Both the position numbers and the translations under genes were made by a program. 64,000 nucleotides of DNA from Anaerolineaceae bacterium. GTDB taxonomy: Bacteria > Chloroflexota > Anaerolineae > Aggregatilineales > Phototrophicaceae. This document shows, in pieces, positions 9,788-19,161 of the stretch (positions are counted from its first letter, which is position 1; each line of letters starts with the position of its first letter). Below the pieces are notes generated by a model. The model was not told the origin of the DNA and searched no databases. It worked only from the letters and a program-made list of their open reading frames with translations. The stretch spans positions 1 to 64,000 of the forward strand of contig JACKCG010000011.1 in assembly GCA_020634135.1 (NCBI GenBank), written 5' to 3'.

Positions 9788-11191
9788 TCATTCGTCCAAC
9801 TTCTGGAGCAGTTCACGCGCCATACAGCCGACATTGCCATTCGGGTCAATTTGAACAGCCTGCTCATAGTGTTCGTGCGCTTTTGCCAAGTCGCCTTGTA
9901 ATTGTGCCACTACTGCCTTGTTATGTTCAAACGCGGCTCTATCCGGGACAGAAGTAACTAAATTAACATCAATATCCCGTAGTATTGCTTCGGAAGTTTC
10001 AAATTCACCATTATGCGCCAGTACAACCGCATAACCACTATCATCCAAGGGACTGCTTTTGGGTTGCAAGCTACGTGCAAAGTCGTAACATTCTAAAGCT
10101 CGTTCAGGTTCTACTTCCATGTTCATGTAAATATTCGATAATTGCTGATACCCGGTTGCCCCAGCCGGATCGGCGTCAACGGCATACTCCGCGTAACGCA
10201 ACGCATCTTCGTAGTGTTTTTGCCGGCTCATCGCAAAGCTCAGCAGTGCCAGAGCCAAGCCGATAGACCGTGTATCCAGATTCTGGACACGGATGAGCCA
10301 GCGAAGCCAGAGTTGCTCGGCGCGCGCGTAATCACAGGTGTAAAAGGCCAGAACCGCTTCAAAGTACTGCCAGTGATAGGCATTGGGACGTAATCGCAGA
10401 AAATACTGAAGATGCCTGTCCGCCTCAGCGTAGCGGCCCATGACAATGAGAGGGGTAACGTAGCGGTTCAACAGAAATCGTTGAAGGTAATACGAGATGC
10501 GGTTGGATAGCTGCAAGAGAACTGAAACCGCAATGAGCATGTAGTACGGCCAGGGTAAACCAAGAGCGATTACAAAGGCGGCGGCAAGCATAATCGCTAG
10601 GCCGATACTCTGGCTGGCATAGCGAGAAATCAACTGTCTTCTATCCCGGCGGGATAGGCGCGCACCGCCCCGCCATAAACGAAATAGCCAGACCACCGCA
10701 ATACTGATGGTGGTACCCCAGCCCAGCAAGAACGGAACCGCCCAATCCGGCGCGATGCTCAGGTCAGCGACGATATTCGTTGGGGTAACCGGTATGCCTT
10801 CTCGACGATACCCCGCCAGAAATATAATTCCGATTGCACCGAATGTCGAGAATATCGCTGCCTCGACTGCTGCCCGTGCTGGCATGTGCAGACTGTATAC
10901 AATCTGGTCACGGACCAGAACGCGCTCAACAACCTGTCGAGCACGCTTGAAAGGTATCGTTATGAGTTGAGTCCAGTAGTAGAGCGACCAGGATGAAAAG
11001 ATAATCCCAATCATCAGCAAGACAACCAGCTGGTCAAACAGCCAGAACGAACTGTTCAGCACAAACGTCAGGATAACTAGACCAAGCACTGCACCGGTCA
11101 CAATTCTGGATGTTCGCTTGAGTCTGGCTTTTCGCTGCTTCTCATGTTCCAGGTACTCGCGCAGGTCATCAAGGTTCAGGTTGTCGCGCAT
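9788..11191 (-). CDS. Membrane protein with C-terminal TPR repeats
   Basis: AGAGG five bases upstream marks the ATG at 11191 as the start, giving 467 residues. The N-terminal half has about six membrane segments in pairs separated by short basic stretches (RLSRRDRRQ). From about residue 265 the chain becomes soluble and helical with TPR-like units (EDALRYAEYAVDADP, AHEHYEQAVQIDPNG). The TPR part probably binds a partner protein at the cytoplasmic face. I do not recognise a named family. A good promoter lies upstream at 11276-11304. Confidence 0.75.
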   Translation of the reverse strand: MRDNLNLDDLREYLEHEKQRKARLKRTSRIVTGAVLGLVILTFVLNSSFWLFDQLVVLLMIGIIFSSWSLYYWTQLITIPFKRARQVVERVLVRDQIVYSLHMPARAAVEAAIFSTFGAIGIIFLAGYRREGIPVTPTNIVADLSIAPDWAVPFLLGWGTTISIAVVWLFRLWRGGARLSRRDRRQLISRYASQSIGLAIMLAAAFVIALGLPWPYYMLIAVSVLLQLSNRISYYLQRFLLNRYVTPLIVMGRYAEADRHLQYFLRLRPNAYHWQYFEAVLAFYTCDYARAEQLWLRWLIRVQNLDTRSIGLALALLSFAMSRQKHYEDALRYAEYAVDADPAGATGYQQLSNIYMNMEVEPERALECYDFARSLQPKSSPLDDSGYAVVLAHNGEFETSEAILRDIDVNLVTSVPDRAAFEHNKAVVAQLQGDLAKAHEHYEQAVQIDPNGNVGCMARELLQKLDE

Positions 11192-11275
11192 TTTTCCTCT
11201 GGCCTGTAAATTATGGGTACGAGACAATGTTAAGGATGCACTAAAGTTACTTGGCAATAATATACTGACAGAATC

Positions 11276-11304
11276 ATTATACTGCGGCGATTTTGCAGAA
11301 ACAA
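11276..11304 (-). promoter_or_regulatory. Sigma-70-like promoter of the TPR membrane protein gene
   Basis: On the minus strand TTGTTT (11304-11299) is followed after exactly 17 bases by a perfect TATAAT (11281-11276). The start codon is 85 bases further on. Confidence 0.6.
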
Positions 11305-11780
11305 ATCATTTTGTATGTGGAGGGGGATAGAGAAGACACCCACGAGGGGCGTCCCGCTGATTATCCTAGGAAATAGCCGTTACAGCCGGTTCTGCGGGTC
11401 AAACGGATGGCATCCGGGTGTGCTGGTTGTTATAGACCCCCTACGACTTCCCCCCAGCCCATCTCTTCAACCCGCGTGATCCGCTGCCCGTTAAGCCGCT
11501 TCCGCCATCACCTTCACATGGGGCAAGGGTGTGTTGATTCGCAAAGTTCATGCTTTTTCCGCCGGTTGGTGGCGATACCGGATTGGCGTAAACATGGTAA
11601 AAACGTCTATGATTATCTTATGGAAGCCGGATACTGGCTTGATCTTCCGGGCGGAATGAGATCAGACCTGGGTTGGTTTGACGCCTCTCGGCTCTATTCA
11701 TGTGCAAAGATGGTTAAAGAAAATAGGATGCACTTTTTGAAACCAATAAATCCGATTATTAGATACTTTGAGAGGGTATG
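11305..11780. other. Intergenic stretch upstream of the patatin gene
   Basis: No supported gene. A frame at 11407-11781 is open for 124 codons, but its product has uneven composition, no recognisable motif and no good ribosome-binding sequence. An imperfect inverted repeat (GACACCC then GGGGCGTC) sits near 11333-11351. The last 200 bases are AT-rich and may hold the promoter of the gene at 11781. Confidence 0.4.
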
Positions 11781-12764
11781 ATGAAAAACAACAGGATGAA
11801 AATACTGTCCATTGATGGGGGCGGCATCCGGGGAGTCGTCCCGGCGATGGCGATGGCTGAAATTGAACGGCGCACCGGCAAGCATATTGCAGAACTCTTC
11901 GATCTGATTGCCGGGACATCAACCGGCGGTATTCTCGCACTGGGCATGACGAAACCGGATGCCGATGGCAGACCTCAGTATACCGCTGAAGATGGTGTGC
12001 GGTTGTATGAGAATGAGGGCCATCGTATCTTCTCACGTTCTGCCTGGCAGCGGGTGCGTACCCTGGGAAGCCTGGTTGATGAGAAATATCCTTCTGCGCC
12101 GTTAGAGGAGGTTTTGCAGGAATATCTTGGCGATGCCCGCCTGAAAGACGCCGTAACGGATATTCTTATAACCAGCTATGAAATCGAACGTCGAATCCCC
12201 TGGTTCTTTCGGAGTTGGCGGGCAAAAGAACGACCAGACTATGATTTTCCTATGACCCAGGTTGCCCGTTCCACGTCCGCCGCGCCGACGTTTTTTGAAG
12301 CCAGTAAAGTCGAAACTGAGGATATTGGCGAATACTATGCCCTGATTGATGGTGGTGTTTTTGCCAACAATCCAACTATGTGCGCTTATGTCGATGTCCG
12401 TACTCGATTCCCGAATGTCAGTGATTTCCTGGTTGTTTCTCTCGGTACCGGCGAACTGACCCGCCCGATCAACTACAACGAGGCAAAGGATTGGGGATTA
12501 GTAAACTGGGTGCGACCACTCATCAATATTCTGATGCAGGGGGTGACTGCGACCGTGGATTATCAGATGCAGCAGATGCTGCCAAAAACGACAACTGGTG
12601 AGCAGCGGTATTATCGTTTTCAAGCCCAACTGGTCGAAGGCAGCGATGATCTGGATGATGTCAGCCGCACCAATATTCGGGTCTTGAAACTGAAAGCCGA
12701 AGAAATGATTCACCAGAATAGCGCGGCTTTCGACCAAATGTGTGCAGCCCTGGTTGCCGAATAG
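11781..12764 (+). CDS. Patatin-like phospholipase
   Basis: A 327-residue soluble lipase of the patatin family with a Ser-Asp dyad. GGGIRG (oxyanion hole) is near residues 13-18, the nucleophile serine is in GTSTGG at about residue 47, and the dyad aspartate is in IDGGVFANNP. It should hydrolyse membrane phospholipids or acylglycerols. The compact bacterial form resembles the CapV-type effectors of CBASS defence, but no cyclic-nucleotide synthase lies nearby, so a housekeeping lipase role is equally possible. AGAGGG at 11771-11776 suits the second of two adjacent ATGs (11781) better than 11778. Confidence 0.9.
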   Translation: MKNNRMKILSIDGGGIRGVVPAMAMAEIERRTGKHIAELFDLIAGTSTGGILALGMTKPDADGRPQYTAEDGVRLYENEGHRIFSRSAWQRVRTLGSLVDEKYPSAPLEEVLQEYLGDARLKDAVTDILITSYEIERRIPWFFRSWRAKERPDYDFPMTQVARSTSAAPTFFEASKVETEDIGEYYALIDGGVFANNPTMCAYVDVRTRFPNVSDFLVVSLGTGELTRPINYNEAKDWGLVNWVRPLINILMQGVTATVDYQMQQMLPKTTTGEQRYYRFQAQLVEGSDDLDDVSRTNIRVLKLKAEEMIHQNSAAFDQMCAALVAE

Positions 12765-12872
12765 AACAACATACCTGTAGGCAAAGCGGCCATAATTAGG
12801 CGCGGTAAAAAGCGGCAATGTTATGCTTTGAGTGCCCGCCAGCGGTGGACAATGAGTAACTATGGTGAAGGA

Positions 12873-12905
12873 CACAGGAGACATCCCTGAGAGGCGTCTC
12901 CTGTG
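12873..12905. terminator. Perfect 10-bp inverted repeat, bidirectional terminator
   Basis: CACAGGAGAC (12873-12882) and GTCTCCTGTG (12896-12905) pair perfectly around a 13-base loop. It stands between the convergent patatin and aldo/keto reductase genes. There is no long T run, so termination may rely on the stem itself or on a helper. Confidence 0.65.
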
Positions 12906-12921
12906 CGATCAGGTGGAATGT

Positions 12922-13914
12922 TTATCCGCTTTGAAGGTCATACGGGTAGGGCAGGCGTTTGGCGCTGGCCGTGTCCAGGCGTTCCATCTGGTCGGGGGTG
13001 AGTGCCCAACCTGCGGCGCCGAGGTTGTCCTCGAATTGTGTCATTGTGCGGGCGCCAATGATCGGCGCGGTCACGCTCGGACGCTGTAGCACCCAGTTCA
13101 GCGCCACCTGTGCTGGCGATTTGCCGGTTTCTGCCCCTACCGCCAGCAGGGTGTCAATCACCGTCCAGGTATGCTCGTTGTTATAGACGCTCCATGTCTC
13201 ACTCCATCCCATCTCTTCGGCCTGTTTGACCCGCGTCCCGGCTTGTGGCCCGGTCATCTCGCGGCGGTATTTGCCGCTCAGCCAGCCACCCCGCAGCGGA
13301 CTCCAGGGGATAATCCCCACACCCTCGTTCTGGCAGACCGGCATGAGTTCCCATTCGAGTTCCCGATCCAGCAGGTTATACAGCGGTTGCAGGCAGGTAA
13401 ACGGCTCCCAGCCCATCTGCCGGCTGAGGTCAATCGCTTTCTGAAGCTGCCAGCCGGTGAAATTGCTCGCCCCGATATAGCGCACCTTGCCGCTCTGCAC
13501 CAGACCGTCGAGGGTGCGGAGCGTCTCTTCCAGGGGCGTGTTTTTATCCCACATATGTACCTGGTAGAGATCAATATAGTCGGTATTCAGCCGCCGCAGG
13601 CTGGACTCGACGCCCGCCAGGATGTGTTTACGACTTAACCCCACGTCGTTGGGCCTGTCACCCATTGGGAAGCGCACCTTAGTCGCGATTACAAAATCAT
13701 CCCGCCGCTGCCCCTGCAGCCAACGCCCCAGGATTTCCTCTGAGACGCCCTGGGAATACACGTCCGCCGTATCTATGAAATTGCCGCCGGCTTCCACAAA
13801 GCGGTTGAGCATGGTGATGCTGATTTCTTCGGTAGACTCGCGCCCGAACGTCATCGCTCCCAGGCAGAGTTCGCTTACCTTGAGTCCGGTCTTCCCCATC
13901 GAACGGTAGTCCAT
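12922..13914 (-). CDS. Aldo/keto reductase
   Basis: A 330-residue TIM-barrel oxidoreductase of the AKR superfamily that uses NADPH to reduce aldehydes or ketones. Catalytic residues are visible: Asp and Tyr in GNFIDTADVYSQG, Lys in VIATKVRFP, His in DLYQVHMWD. The C-terminal cofactor loop contains IIGARTMTQFEDN. AAGGAGG five bases upstream supports the ATG at 13914. The length is typical of the YghZ/YajO-like group. Substrate unknown. Confidence 0.92.
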   Translation of the reverse strand: MDYRSMGKTGLKVSELCLGAMTFGRESTEEISITMLNRFVEAGGNFIDTADVYSQGVSEEILGRWLQGQRRDDFVIATKVRFPMGDRPNDVGLSRKHILAGVESSLRRLNTDYIDLYQVHMWDKNTPLEETLRTLDGLVQSGKVRYIGASNFTGWQLQKAIDLSRQMGWEPFTCLQPLYNLLDRELEWELMPVCQNEGVGIIPWSPLRGGWLSGKYRREMTGPQAGTRVKQAEEMGWSETWSVYNNEHTWTVIDTLLAVGAETGKSPAQVALNWVLQRPSVTAPIIGARTMTQFEDNLGAAGWALTPDQMERLDTASAKRLPYPYDLQSG

Positions 13915-14116
13915 TGTTCCTCCTTAAAACATTCTTGAGAGTGGATTTTACCGTCTGTAACTGCTGTCTCCAACGGGGGTGGACTTATCGCCTTCCCGCA
14001 GAATGCTTTTCGTACTGCTGGCTCACGGGTGTTGTCCTGGGTGGGCGACGGTGTATCCATAGTATCCAGGCGGTCAGGTACCCCCTGATTTAGGGGTGGG
14101 GCTGTGGCAAGTCGTA

Positions 14117-14125
14117 TGCTATAAT
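14117..14125 (+). promoter_or_regulatory. Extended -10 promoter element upstream of the HerA-type gene
   Basis: TGCTATAAT is a perfect extended -10 box. No good -35 is visible, as expected for extended -10 promoters. The start codon of the ATPase is about 140 bases downstream. Confidence 0.5.
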
Positions 14126-14174
14126 AGAACAGATGTTTTAATCGGCGTGCCAATCGCCCTATGCCAGACCTTGC

Positions 14175-14188
14175 GTTACAATGGTAAC
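14175..14188 (+). promoter_or_regulatory. GTTAC-N4-GTAAC inverted repeat, possible operator
   Basis: GTTACAATGGTAAC is a perfect 5-4-5 inverted repeat 80 bases before the ATPase start. A near-identical copy lies before cdsA (22987-23000). It contains TACAAT, so it may also be a second -10 box. Confidence 0.4.
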
Positions 14189-14266
14189 TACCTGTTTTCA
14201 AAGGCGCGGAAATTTCTTATTAAACCCGTTTCGACAACCCTTTTCCCGTGAAACACGGAGTCTTTT

Positions 14267-15961
14267 ATGGCCTACAGCAAAATTGAAAACCTGGATCAGT
14301 GGTTCCCGCAGAGTTCAGCCATGTATGCCGGGCCTGTGCGCCTCGGTGTGGTCGTTGGTGGTTCCTTAAGCAAGGGGCTGCTCGTCAAACTGGATCGCGG
14401 GCAACTGATTGAGGAACTGGCCGTTGGGCGCTATGTCGTGGTGCATGGCGCATCCGGCAAGCGTTTTTTCTGTATGATTACCGACATTGCGCTGGATAAT
14501 ACCAATCCCGCCATCCAGAACAGCCCGCCCGATATGGCCGATGAGTTTTTGCGCGACGTGTATATCGGGACGGCGGCCTATGGCCTGGTATCGGTAGCGC
14601 CTATGCTGTCAATTGACGAGGAAGACTCGGAACCGAAGCCGGTTAAGACCATACCCAGCCACTTTATGCCGGTGATGAATGCTACGGTGGGTGATGTCAA
14701 CGCGGTGTTTGGCGATGAAGACGCCCGGCACTTCAACGTCGGCGCGCCGTTGGAACTCGAACAGACACAGATCAATCTTGACCTTAAACGGCTGGTCGAG
14801 CGTTCGGTGGGGGTGTTCGGCAAGAGTGGCACGGGCAAAAGCTTCCTTACGCGGGTGCTGCTGGCCGGAGTGATTGCTCGCCAGCAAGCCGTCAACCTGA
14901 TTTTTGACATGCATAATGATTACGGCTGGGAGGTCACCGACGAACGCGGGCCGAAGGCAAAAGGCCTGAAGCAGTTGTTCCCAGGCCGGGTTACGATCAT
15001 TACCCTGGACGCGGAGTCGTCACGGCGGCGTAACGCCCGCTTTGATTTTGAGGTCAAACTGGGATTTGATGAGATTGAACCGGAAGACATCGCCATGCTG
15101 CGGGCGACGATGAACCTTTCCGACGCGATGATTGACGCCGCGTACACGATGCGCAAACGCTGGGGGAGAAGCTGGATTCGCCGCCTGCTCAAAGATGAGG
15201 TGGATGACTTCAATGACATTGTGGAGAACACCAACATCGGCGGCGGTACGTATTCCGCGCTCCAGCGGCGCTTACAGCGCTTTGAACGCTGGGATTTCCT
15301 GTCGCATGAGACGATCACGGACAGCGTGCAAGAGATTATCAATTTGCTGGTCGAAAGACAGCAAAGTGTCGTGCTGGAATTCGGGCGTTACGGCAATGAA
15401 CTCGAAGCATATATCCTGGTCGCCAACTATCTCACGCGGCGTATTCACCGCCAGTATGTCGAGAAGGTTGAGAAGGCATTGGGCGATACAGCCCATGAAC
15501 CGCCGCAGCTGCTTATCACCATTGAGGAAGCGCACAAGTTCCTTGACCCGGCTATCGCCAGCCAGACGATTTTTGGCATCATCGCCCGTGAACTGCGCAA
15601 GTACAATGTGACTTTGCTGGTTGTTGACCAGCGCCCCAGCGGGATTGACGAGGAAGTGATGAGCCAGATCGGGACGCGGGTGACCGCGCTGCTCGATAAT
15701 GACCGGGACATCAACGCGGTGCTGACCGGCATCAGCGGGGCGCAAAGCCTGCGCGAGGTACTGGCCCGCCTCGATACCCGCCAGCAGGCGATCATCATGG
15801 GCCACGCCGTCCCGATGCCGGTGGTGGTCAAAACGCGCAATTATGACCAGGCTTTCTATGATGCCGTAATGCGGGGCAATATTGGAAATGGCGGGGACGA
15901 CACGACCGACCGCACCCGGAAACGATTGGGCAGCGGGGACAAAGAACGCCGCCTGCGTTGA
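14267..15961 (+). CDS. HerA-type DNA translocase/helicase ATPase
   Basis: A 564-residue hexameric-type P-loop ATPase of the HerA/FtsK clade. It has an N-terminal HAS-barrel (about 20-110), Walker A GKSGTGKSFL with Lys191, FDMHNDYGWEV, an insertion domain (about 240-380), Walker B ending LLITIEEAHKF, and a C-terminal VVDQRPSGIDEEVMSQIGTR with the arginine-finger region. HerA proteins pump DNA and usually work with the NurA nuclease in end resection; no nurA-like gene is in this window. GGAG at 14257-14260 supports the ATG at 14267. Confidence 0.88.
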   Translation: MAYSKIENLDQWFPQSSAMYAGPVRLGVVVGGSLSKGLLVKLDRGQLIEELAVGRYVVVHGASGKRFFCMITDIALDNTNPAIQNSPPDMADEFLRDVYIGTAAYGLVSVAPMLSIDEEDSEPKPVKTIPSHFMPVMNATVGDVNAVFGDEDARHFNVGAPLELEQTQINLDLKRLVERSVGVFGKSGTGKSFLTRVLLAGVIARQQAVNLIFDMHNDYGWEVTDERGPKAKGLKQLFPGRVTIITLDAESSRRRNARFDFEVKLGFDEIEPEDIAMLRATMNLSDAMIDAAYTMRKRWGRSWIRRLLKDEVDDFNDIVENTNIGGGTYSALQRRLQRFERWDFLSHETITDSVQEIINLLVERQQSVVLEFGRYGNELEAYILVANYLTRRIHRQYVEKVEKALGDTAHEPPQLLITIEEAHKFLDPAIASQTIFGIIARELRKYNVTLLVVDQRPSGIDEEVMSQIGTRVTALLDNDRDINAVLTGISGAQSLREVLARLDTRQQAIIMGHAVPMPVVVKTRNYDQAFYDAVMRGNIGNGGDDTTDRTRKRLGSGDKERRLR

Positions 15962-15994
15962 TTTGCGGGCGGGTGGATAGCAAACAGACAGCGT

Positions 15995-16029
15995 ATTCAG
16001 GGCGACTCGCGGATTGGGCCGCCCTGAAT
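15995..16029. terminator. Perfect 10-bp inverted repeat between convergent genes
   Basis: ATTCAGGGCG (15995-16004) pairs with CGCCCTGAAT (16020-16029). It lies midway between the ends of the HerA-type gene and the minus-strand reductase. Confidence 0.65.
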
Positions 16030-16036
16030 TAAAGAA

Positions 16037-16894
16037 CTAGGTAAACAGTGGCGCCAGCACGCGTGAGTCTTCAATGGCGGCGGCCTGTTCTCCGGGCGTC
16101 ATGGGTGTGAAGTGTTTCCCGGCTTCCAGCACATGCGGCAGCAGGCGTACATCCCCGGCGCTGGGAATGCCCGTCACGCCTTCCTGCGACAGGGCAAAAC
16201 GTACGCCCTGGCTAATGCGCTCCGGGGTGTCATACGGCTGGTACCAGGTGTTGTACTGTTTTTCCTGGTCGCCCCAGGGACCTTTTGTGACAGCCTTGAT
16301 GATCTGTACACCAACATCTTTCTCCACGCACAGCTTAAGCAGGCGTTCCGCATCGCGCCGGTAATCGGGGTCGGCGTACAAGCGGGGATGGATGGGGAAC
16401 ATGACGGTATCAAAGTCAAAGCGTTCGAGCGCTGCCACGAAAACTGCCGGAGACTGAAGCCCATGCCCGGTGATGCCCAGCCAGCGTGTCAGCCCTTTTT
16501 CCCGCGCCTCTTGCAGCGTTTCAATCGCGCCACCCGGCCCCATCACCGCGTCAAGTTCCTCAAACGTCGTGACGGCGTGAAGCTGGTAGAGATCGAGTCT
16601 GTCAGTATGTAGTTTTTTCAAGGAACGCTGGAGTTCTGCCCAGGATGTGGCACGTTCGCGTTCCTGCGTCTTGCAGCCCAGGAAGAACTTGTCCCGGTGA
16701 TTTTCCAGCCAGGGGCCGAGCCGTTCTTCAGCCTGTCCGTACTGCGGCGCGACATCAATGTGATTGACCCCGTAAGACAGTCCCAGATCGAGTGCCCGGT
16801 TCGCGGAATCCTGGTCAATCTCCCAGAACGCCGCCGTGCCGAAAATAATAACACTGCTCATGTGGCCGGTTCGGCCCAGTCGTCTCTGCTGCAT
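16037..16894 (-). CDS. Aldo/keto reductase
   Basis: A 285-residue AKR-family oxidoreductase. The ATG at 16894 has GAGGA five bases upstream and is preferred over an in-frame GTG at 16906. Catalytic positions are visible as Asp and Tyr in VNHIDVAPQYG, Lys in FLGCKTQE and His in LYQLHAV. The C-terminus is short and lacks the usual long NADPH loop, as in the small ferredoxin-like AKR subgroup. It is last in a minus-strand run of seven genes. Substrate unknown. Confidence 0.88.
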   Translation of the reverse strand: MQQRRLGRTGHMSSVIIFGTAAFWEIDQDSANRALDLGLSYGVNHIDVAPQYGQAEERLGPWLENHRDKFFLGCKTQERERATSWAELQRSLKKLHTDRLDLYQLHAVTTFEELDAVMGPGGAIETLQEAREKGLTRWLGITGHGLQSPAVFVAALERFDFDTVMFPIHPRLYADPDYRRDAERLLKLCVEKDVGVQIIKAVTKGPWGDQEKQYNTWYQPYDTPERISQGVRFALSQEGVTGIPSAGDVRLLPHVLEAGKHFTPMTPGEQAAAIEDSRVLAPLFT

Positions 16895-16998
16895 AACAAT
16901 CCTCACTTTGCTTCGTGTTCGATTCGCTATTTGGTGAAATAACTCAGGGCGGCACTTGCCGTAGGCTGGACAGGTGAAAACCTATCCCGGATGTCTGA

Positions 16999-17253
16999 TT
17001 AATGGCGGAAGTGGACGAAAATACGGCCAAAGTTCTTGTCGTCTTTTTCGACACGGTGGTAAAGGGCGCGGATGTGTTTCCGATCGAGGAAGCGCAGGAC
17101 GCGCTTTTTGAGCTGGCCGCTGCCTTTGCCGGGAATGATCTCTACCAGCGCGATTTTCTTCTCGACGGCTTCATCCATCATACGTTGGAGTTCCGCTTCG
17201 ATCTTGTCGCCCTTGTTATAGATGTCGTGTAAGTCCAATTTGAGTTTCGCCAT
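16999..17253 (-). CDS. Stand-alone Smr-domain protein
   Basis: An 84-residue protein consisting only of an Smr domain. It has the N-terminal LDLHD (usually LDLHG) and the diagnostic IIPGKGSGQLKKRV loop. Smr domains are found at the C-terminus of MutS2 and as free proteins, and they nick branched DNA or cut RNA, including messages of stalled ribosomes. The first-motif Gly is replaced by Asp. It starts 18 bp after the DUF1028 gene, so the two are probably co-transcribed. Confidence 0.85.
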   Translation of the reverse strand: MAKLKLDLHDIYNKGDKIEAELQRMMDEAVEKKIALVEIIPGKGSGQLKKRVLRFLDRKHIRALYHRVEKDDKNFGRIFVHFRH

Positions 17254-17271
17254 CAGTCGCCCGCTCCACTC

Positions 17272-18207
17272 CTATTCCAGCGCCGTGATGAGTTCGTCCG
17301 CCGTGCCTTCACGCTCAATGATGCCGCAGACTTCCAGCCGCCGCAGCAGGTCAATCCAGTGTTCGCGGCGGGGGTCGTTCGCCAGCGCCGGGCGTAAAAT
17401 CGCGGCTGCCGCCTCGATGTCGCCGGCGTTATCTGCCAGCGTGACGGCCTGCCAGAAGGGAAGTTCTTCCAGTTCCGGGGCGGTTGCCCGCGCTTCTGTC
17501 CACTGTGCCAGCGCCTCGGCACGATGACCGGCACGGAACGCACGATCTCCTCGATTGTCAACAATCTGCGCCCCGGTCAGTCGTACCAGCCGTGTGAGTT
17601 CCTTCACCGGCTCGGCATGTTCATCCACACGCACGTCATACAGGGACATCCAGGCCGGGTCTTCCTTGTTGCCGGAGACGATTTTCAGCGCCGCCGACTG
17701 CATCCCGCGAATGTCGCCGTCTTCTTCCTGAGCCGCGATCAGTGCCGCCACCATGCGATCCGCCAGGTTGCCGGAAGCACCCTCATAAGCGGCAACCATC
17801 GCCGGGATTACCGTATCGCGCGTCATCATGTTGGCCTGCACTGAGTAGCCTTCCCCGGCGTGGTGGGCAGCGTGGGCGATACAGCCATCGCCAGTCCAGG
17901 CCGCCGAACGCCCATCAGCATCCACCACCGCCACCTGTCGCCGGTTCGCCCCTTCGTCAGAAGCCACCAGCGCCGCGACGACACGGGCGGCTGGAATACC
18001 CTGCTTGAGCATTTCCATCCCAACCGGCCCAAAACTGATGTTAGTCAGGGACTGTGTTGCCAGCGCGCCCACACCCGGCAGCAGCCAGGGGACTACGCGC
18101 CCGACGCTCATCTGGTGGGTTTGCACCGCCACACCCAACCATCCTGTTTCCGGGTCGCGGGCGACAATGCTGTAGGTACTGAACAGTTGGGTATAGTGAA
18201 AGCGCAT
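17272..18207 (-). CDS. DUF1028 family Ntn-hydrolase-like protein
   Basis: A 311-residue protein. Residues 10-220 are a DUF1028 domain (TYSIVARDPETGWLGVAVQT, GVGALATQS, WTGDGCIAHAAHH). The family has an N-terminal-nucleophile hydrolase fold. Here about ten residues precede the Thr-containing start of the domain, so activation would need cleavage. The last 90 residues are helical and tandem-repeat-like (GHRAEALAQWTEAR). AGAGAGG nine bases upstream supports the start. The activity of the family is not firmly known. Confidence 0.85.
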   Translation of the reverse strand: MRFHYTQLFSTYSIVARDPETGWLGVAVQTHQMSVGRVVPWLLPGVGALATQSLTNISFGPVGMEMLKQGIPAARVVAALVASDEGANRRQVAVVDADGRSAAWTGDGCIAHAAHHAGEGYSVQANMMTRDTVIPAMVAAYEGASGNLADRMVAALIAAQEEDGDIRGMQSAALKIVSGNKEDPAWMSLYDVRVDEHAEPVKELTRLVRLTGAQIVDNRGDRAFRAGHRAEALAQWTEARATAPELEELPFWQAVTLADNAGDIEAAAAILRPALANDPRREHWIDLLRRLEVCGIIEREGTADELITALE

Positions 18208-18283
18208 GGTGCTTAACCTCTCTTATGCTGCAAAACCTTATGCAAGGATTGTACCCAACTTTGGGCGATCCACGACAGACCAT

Positions 18284-19135
18284 CTAATCACCGGCATCCA
18301 GCGCTGCCAGCAGCGCCGCGCCGGTCAGCCCCTGTTCACGGGCGGCCAGGGCGTCGTTGACATTCAATCGCCACTGACGGGCTGTACTGCCTTGCAGGAT
18401 GACGAGCCTGAGATAGCCGGACATCGGGCCTGGGGTGTTATCGGGCGGGAAGAGCGCCAGCACATCCAGCGCATTCGCTACCTGCCTGCCTATCGCCTCA
18501 TCATCCAACCCGGCGTCCATTGTGAGCGTTAGATCAAAGTCGGTCTCCATCGCCGCGAAATACCCGGCTATACCTTCTCGTCCTGGCACGCAGTTCTCGC
18601 CAAAAGCCGTCGCCTGGATTTCAATATCTGCTATTCCGGCTGCGATGAACATGGCGCGGATCTGTCCGGTCAGTTCGGGCAGCGGCTGAGTCGCCCACTG
18701 CCAGCCGCATTCGGTGTACTGCGCGGTTGGGAGTGCGGGCGCAGGCGTGGGAAACATCAGCGCGGCCAGTGTCCCGGCGGCATTCACCCCGGAAAGCCCG
18801 GCAGTGCTATTTCCCCATGTTGGGGTGGGCAGCGGAGTTGTCGTGCCCTGCCACGTAGCGATCACTGCGGCTTCCGTCGCCTGGAATACTGCGTCTTCAG
18901 TGGGGCCGTAGCTGGCGGCGATGTAGAGGAACTGATACCGGCGCAGAGCGTACAGGGTTGGGTCGTAGGGTGGCGTTGGCGAGGCTGTGCCTGTCACAGT
19001 GGGAGAAACAGTAGAAGTGAAATCCCCCAGCATACGCGCTGGCGATAGGGAGAAGGCAGCTACCAGGACGATAATGAGCGCCATTCCGGGCACGAAAAGC
19101 CGGAAGACGCGGTGGGTTTGGCCTGGTTCAGGCAT
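18284..19135 (-). CDS. Membrane-anchored extracytoplasmic protein of unknown function
   Basis: A 283-residue product with one N-terminal membrane segment (about residues 12-32), then a Thr/Pro-rich linker (PTVTGTASPTPPYDP), a helical stretch and a C-terminal alpha/beta domain (about 150-283). I recognise no family. It most likely faces the outside. It lies 26 bp after the MBL-fold gene on the same strand, so it is probably in the same transcript. Confidence 0.65.
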   Translation of the reverse strand: MPEPGQTHRVFRLFVPGMALIIVLVAAFSLSPARMLGDFTSTVSPTVTGTASPTPPYDPTLYALRRYQFLYIAASYGPTEDAVFQATEAAVIATWQGTTTPLPTPTWGNSTAGLSGVNAAGTLAALMFPTPAPALPTAQYTECGWQWATQPLPELTGQIRAMFIAAGIADIEIQATAFGENCVPGREGIAGYFAAMETDFDLTLTMDAGLDDEAIGRQVANALDVLALFPPDNTPGPMSGYLRLVILQGSTARQWRLNVNDALAAREQGLTGAALLAALDAGD

Positions 19136-19161
19136 GATGACACCGCCTTTCTAAGATCGGG

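Noticed and set aside
11407..11781. 124-codon frame before the patatin gene
   Set aside because: No recognisable domain, poor ribosome-binding sequence, uneven composition, and it overlaps the patatin start. It may hold a relic, but I cannot support it.
12000..13000. CBASS-like defence locus around the patatin gene
   Set aside because: No cyclic-nucleotide synthase, HORMA, TRIP13 or E1/E2-like gene is present on either side.
16037..16894. Fourth MBL or AKR gene as evidence for a single gene-family island
   Set aside because: The three AKR genes and three MBL genes are of different subgroups and scattered; this fits normal redundancy rather than a recent expansion.
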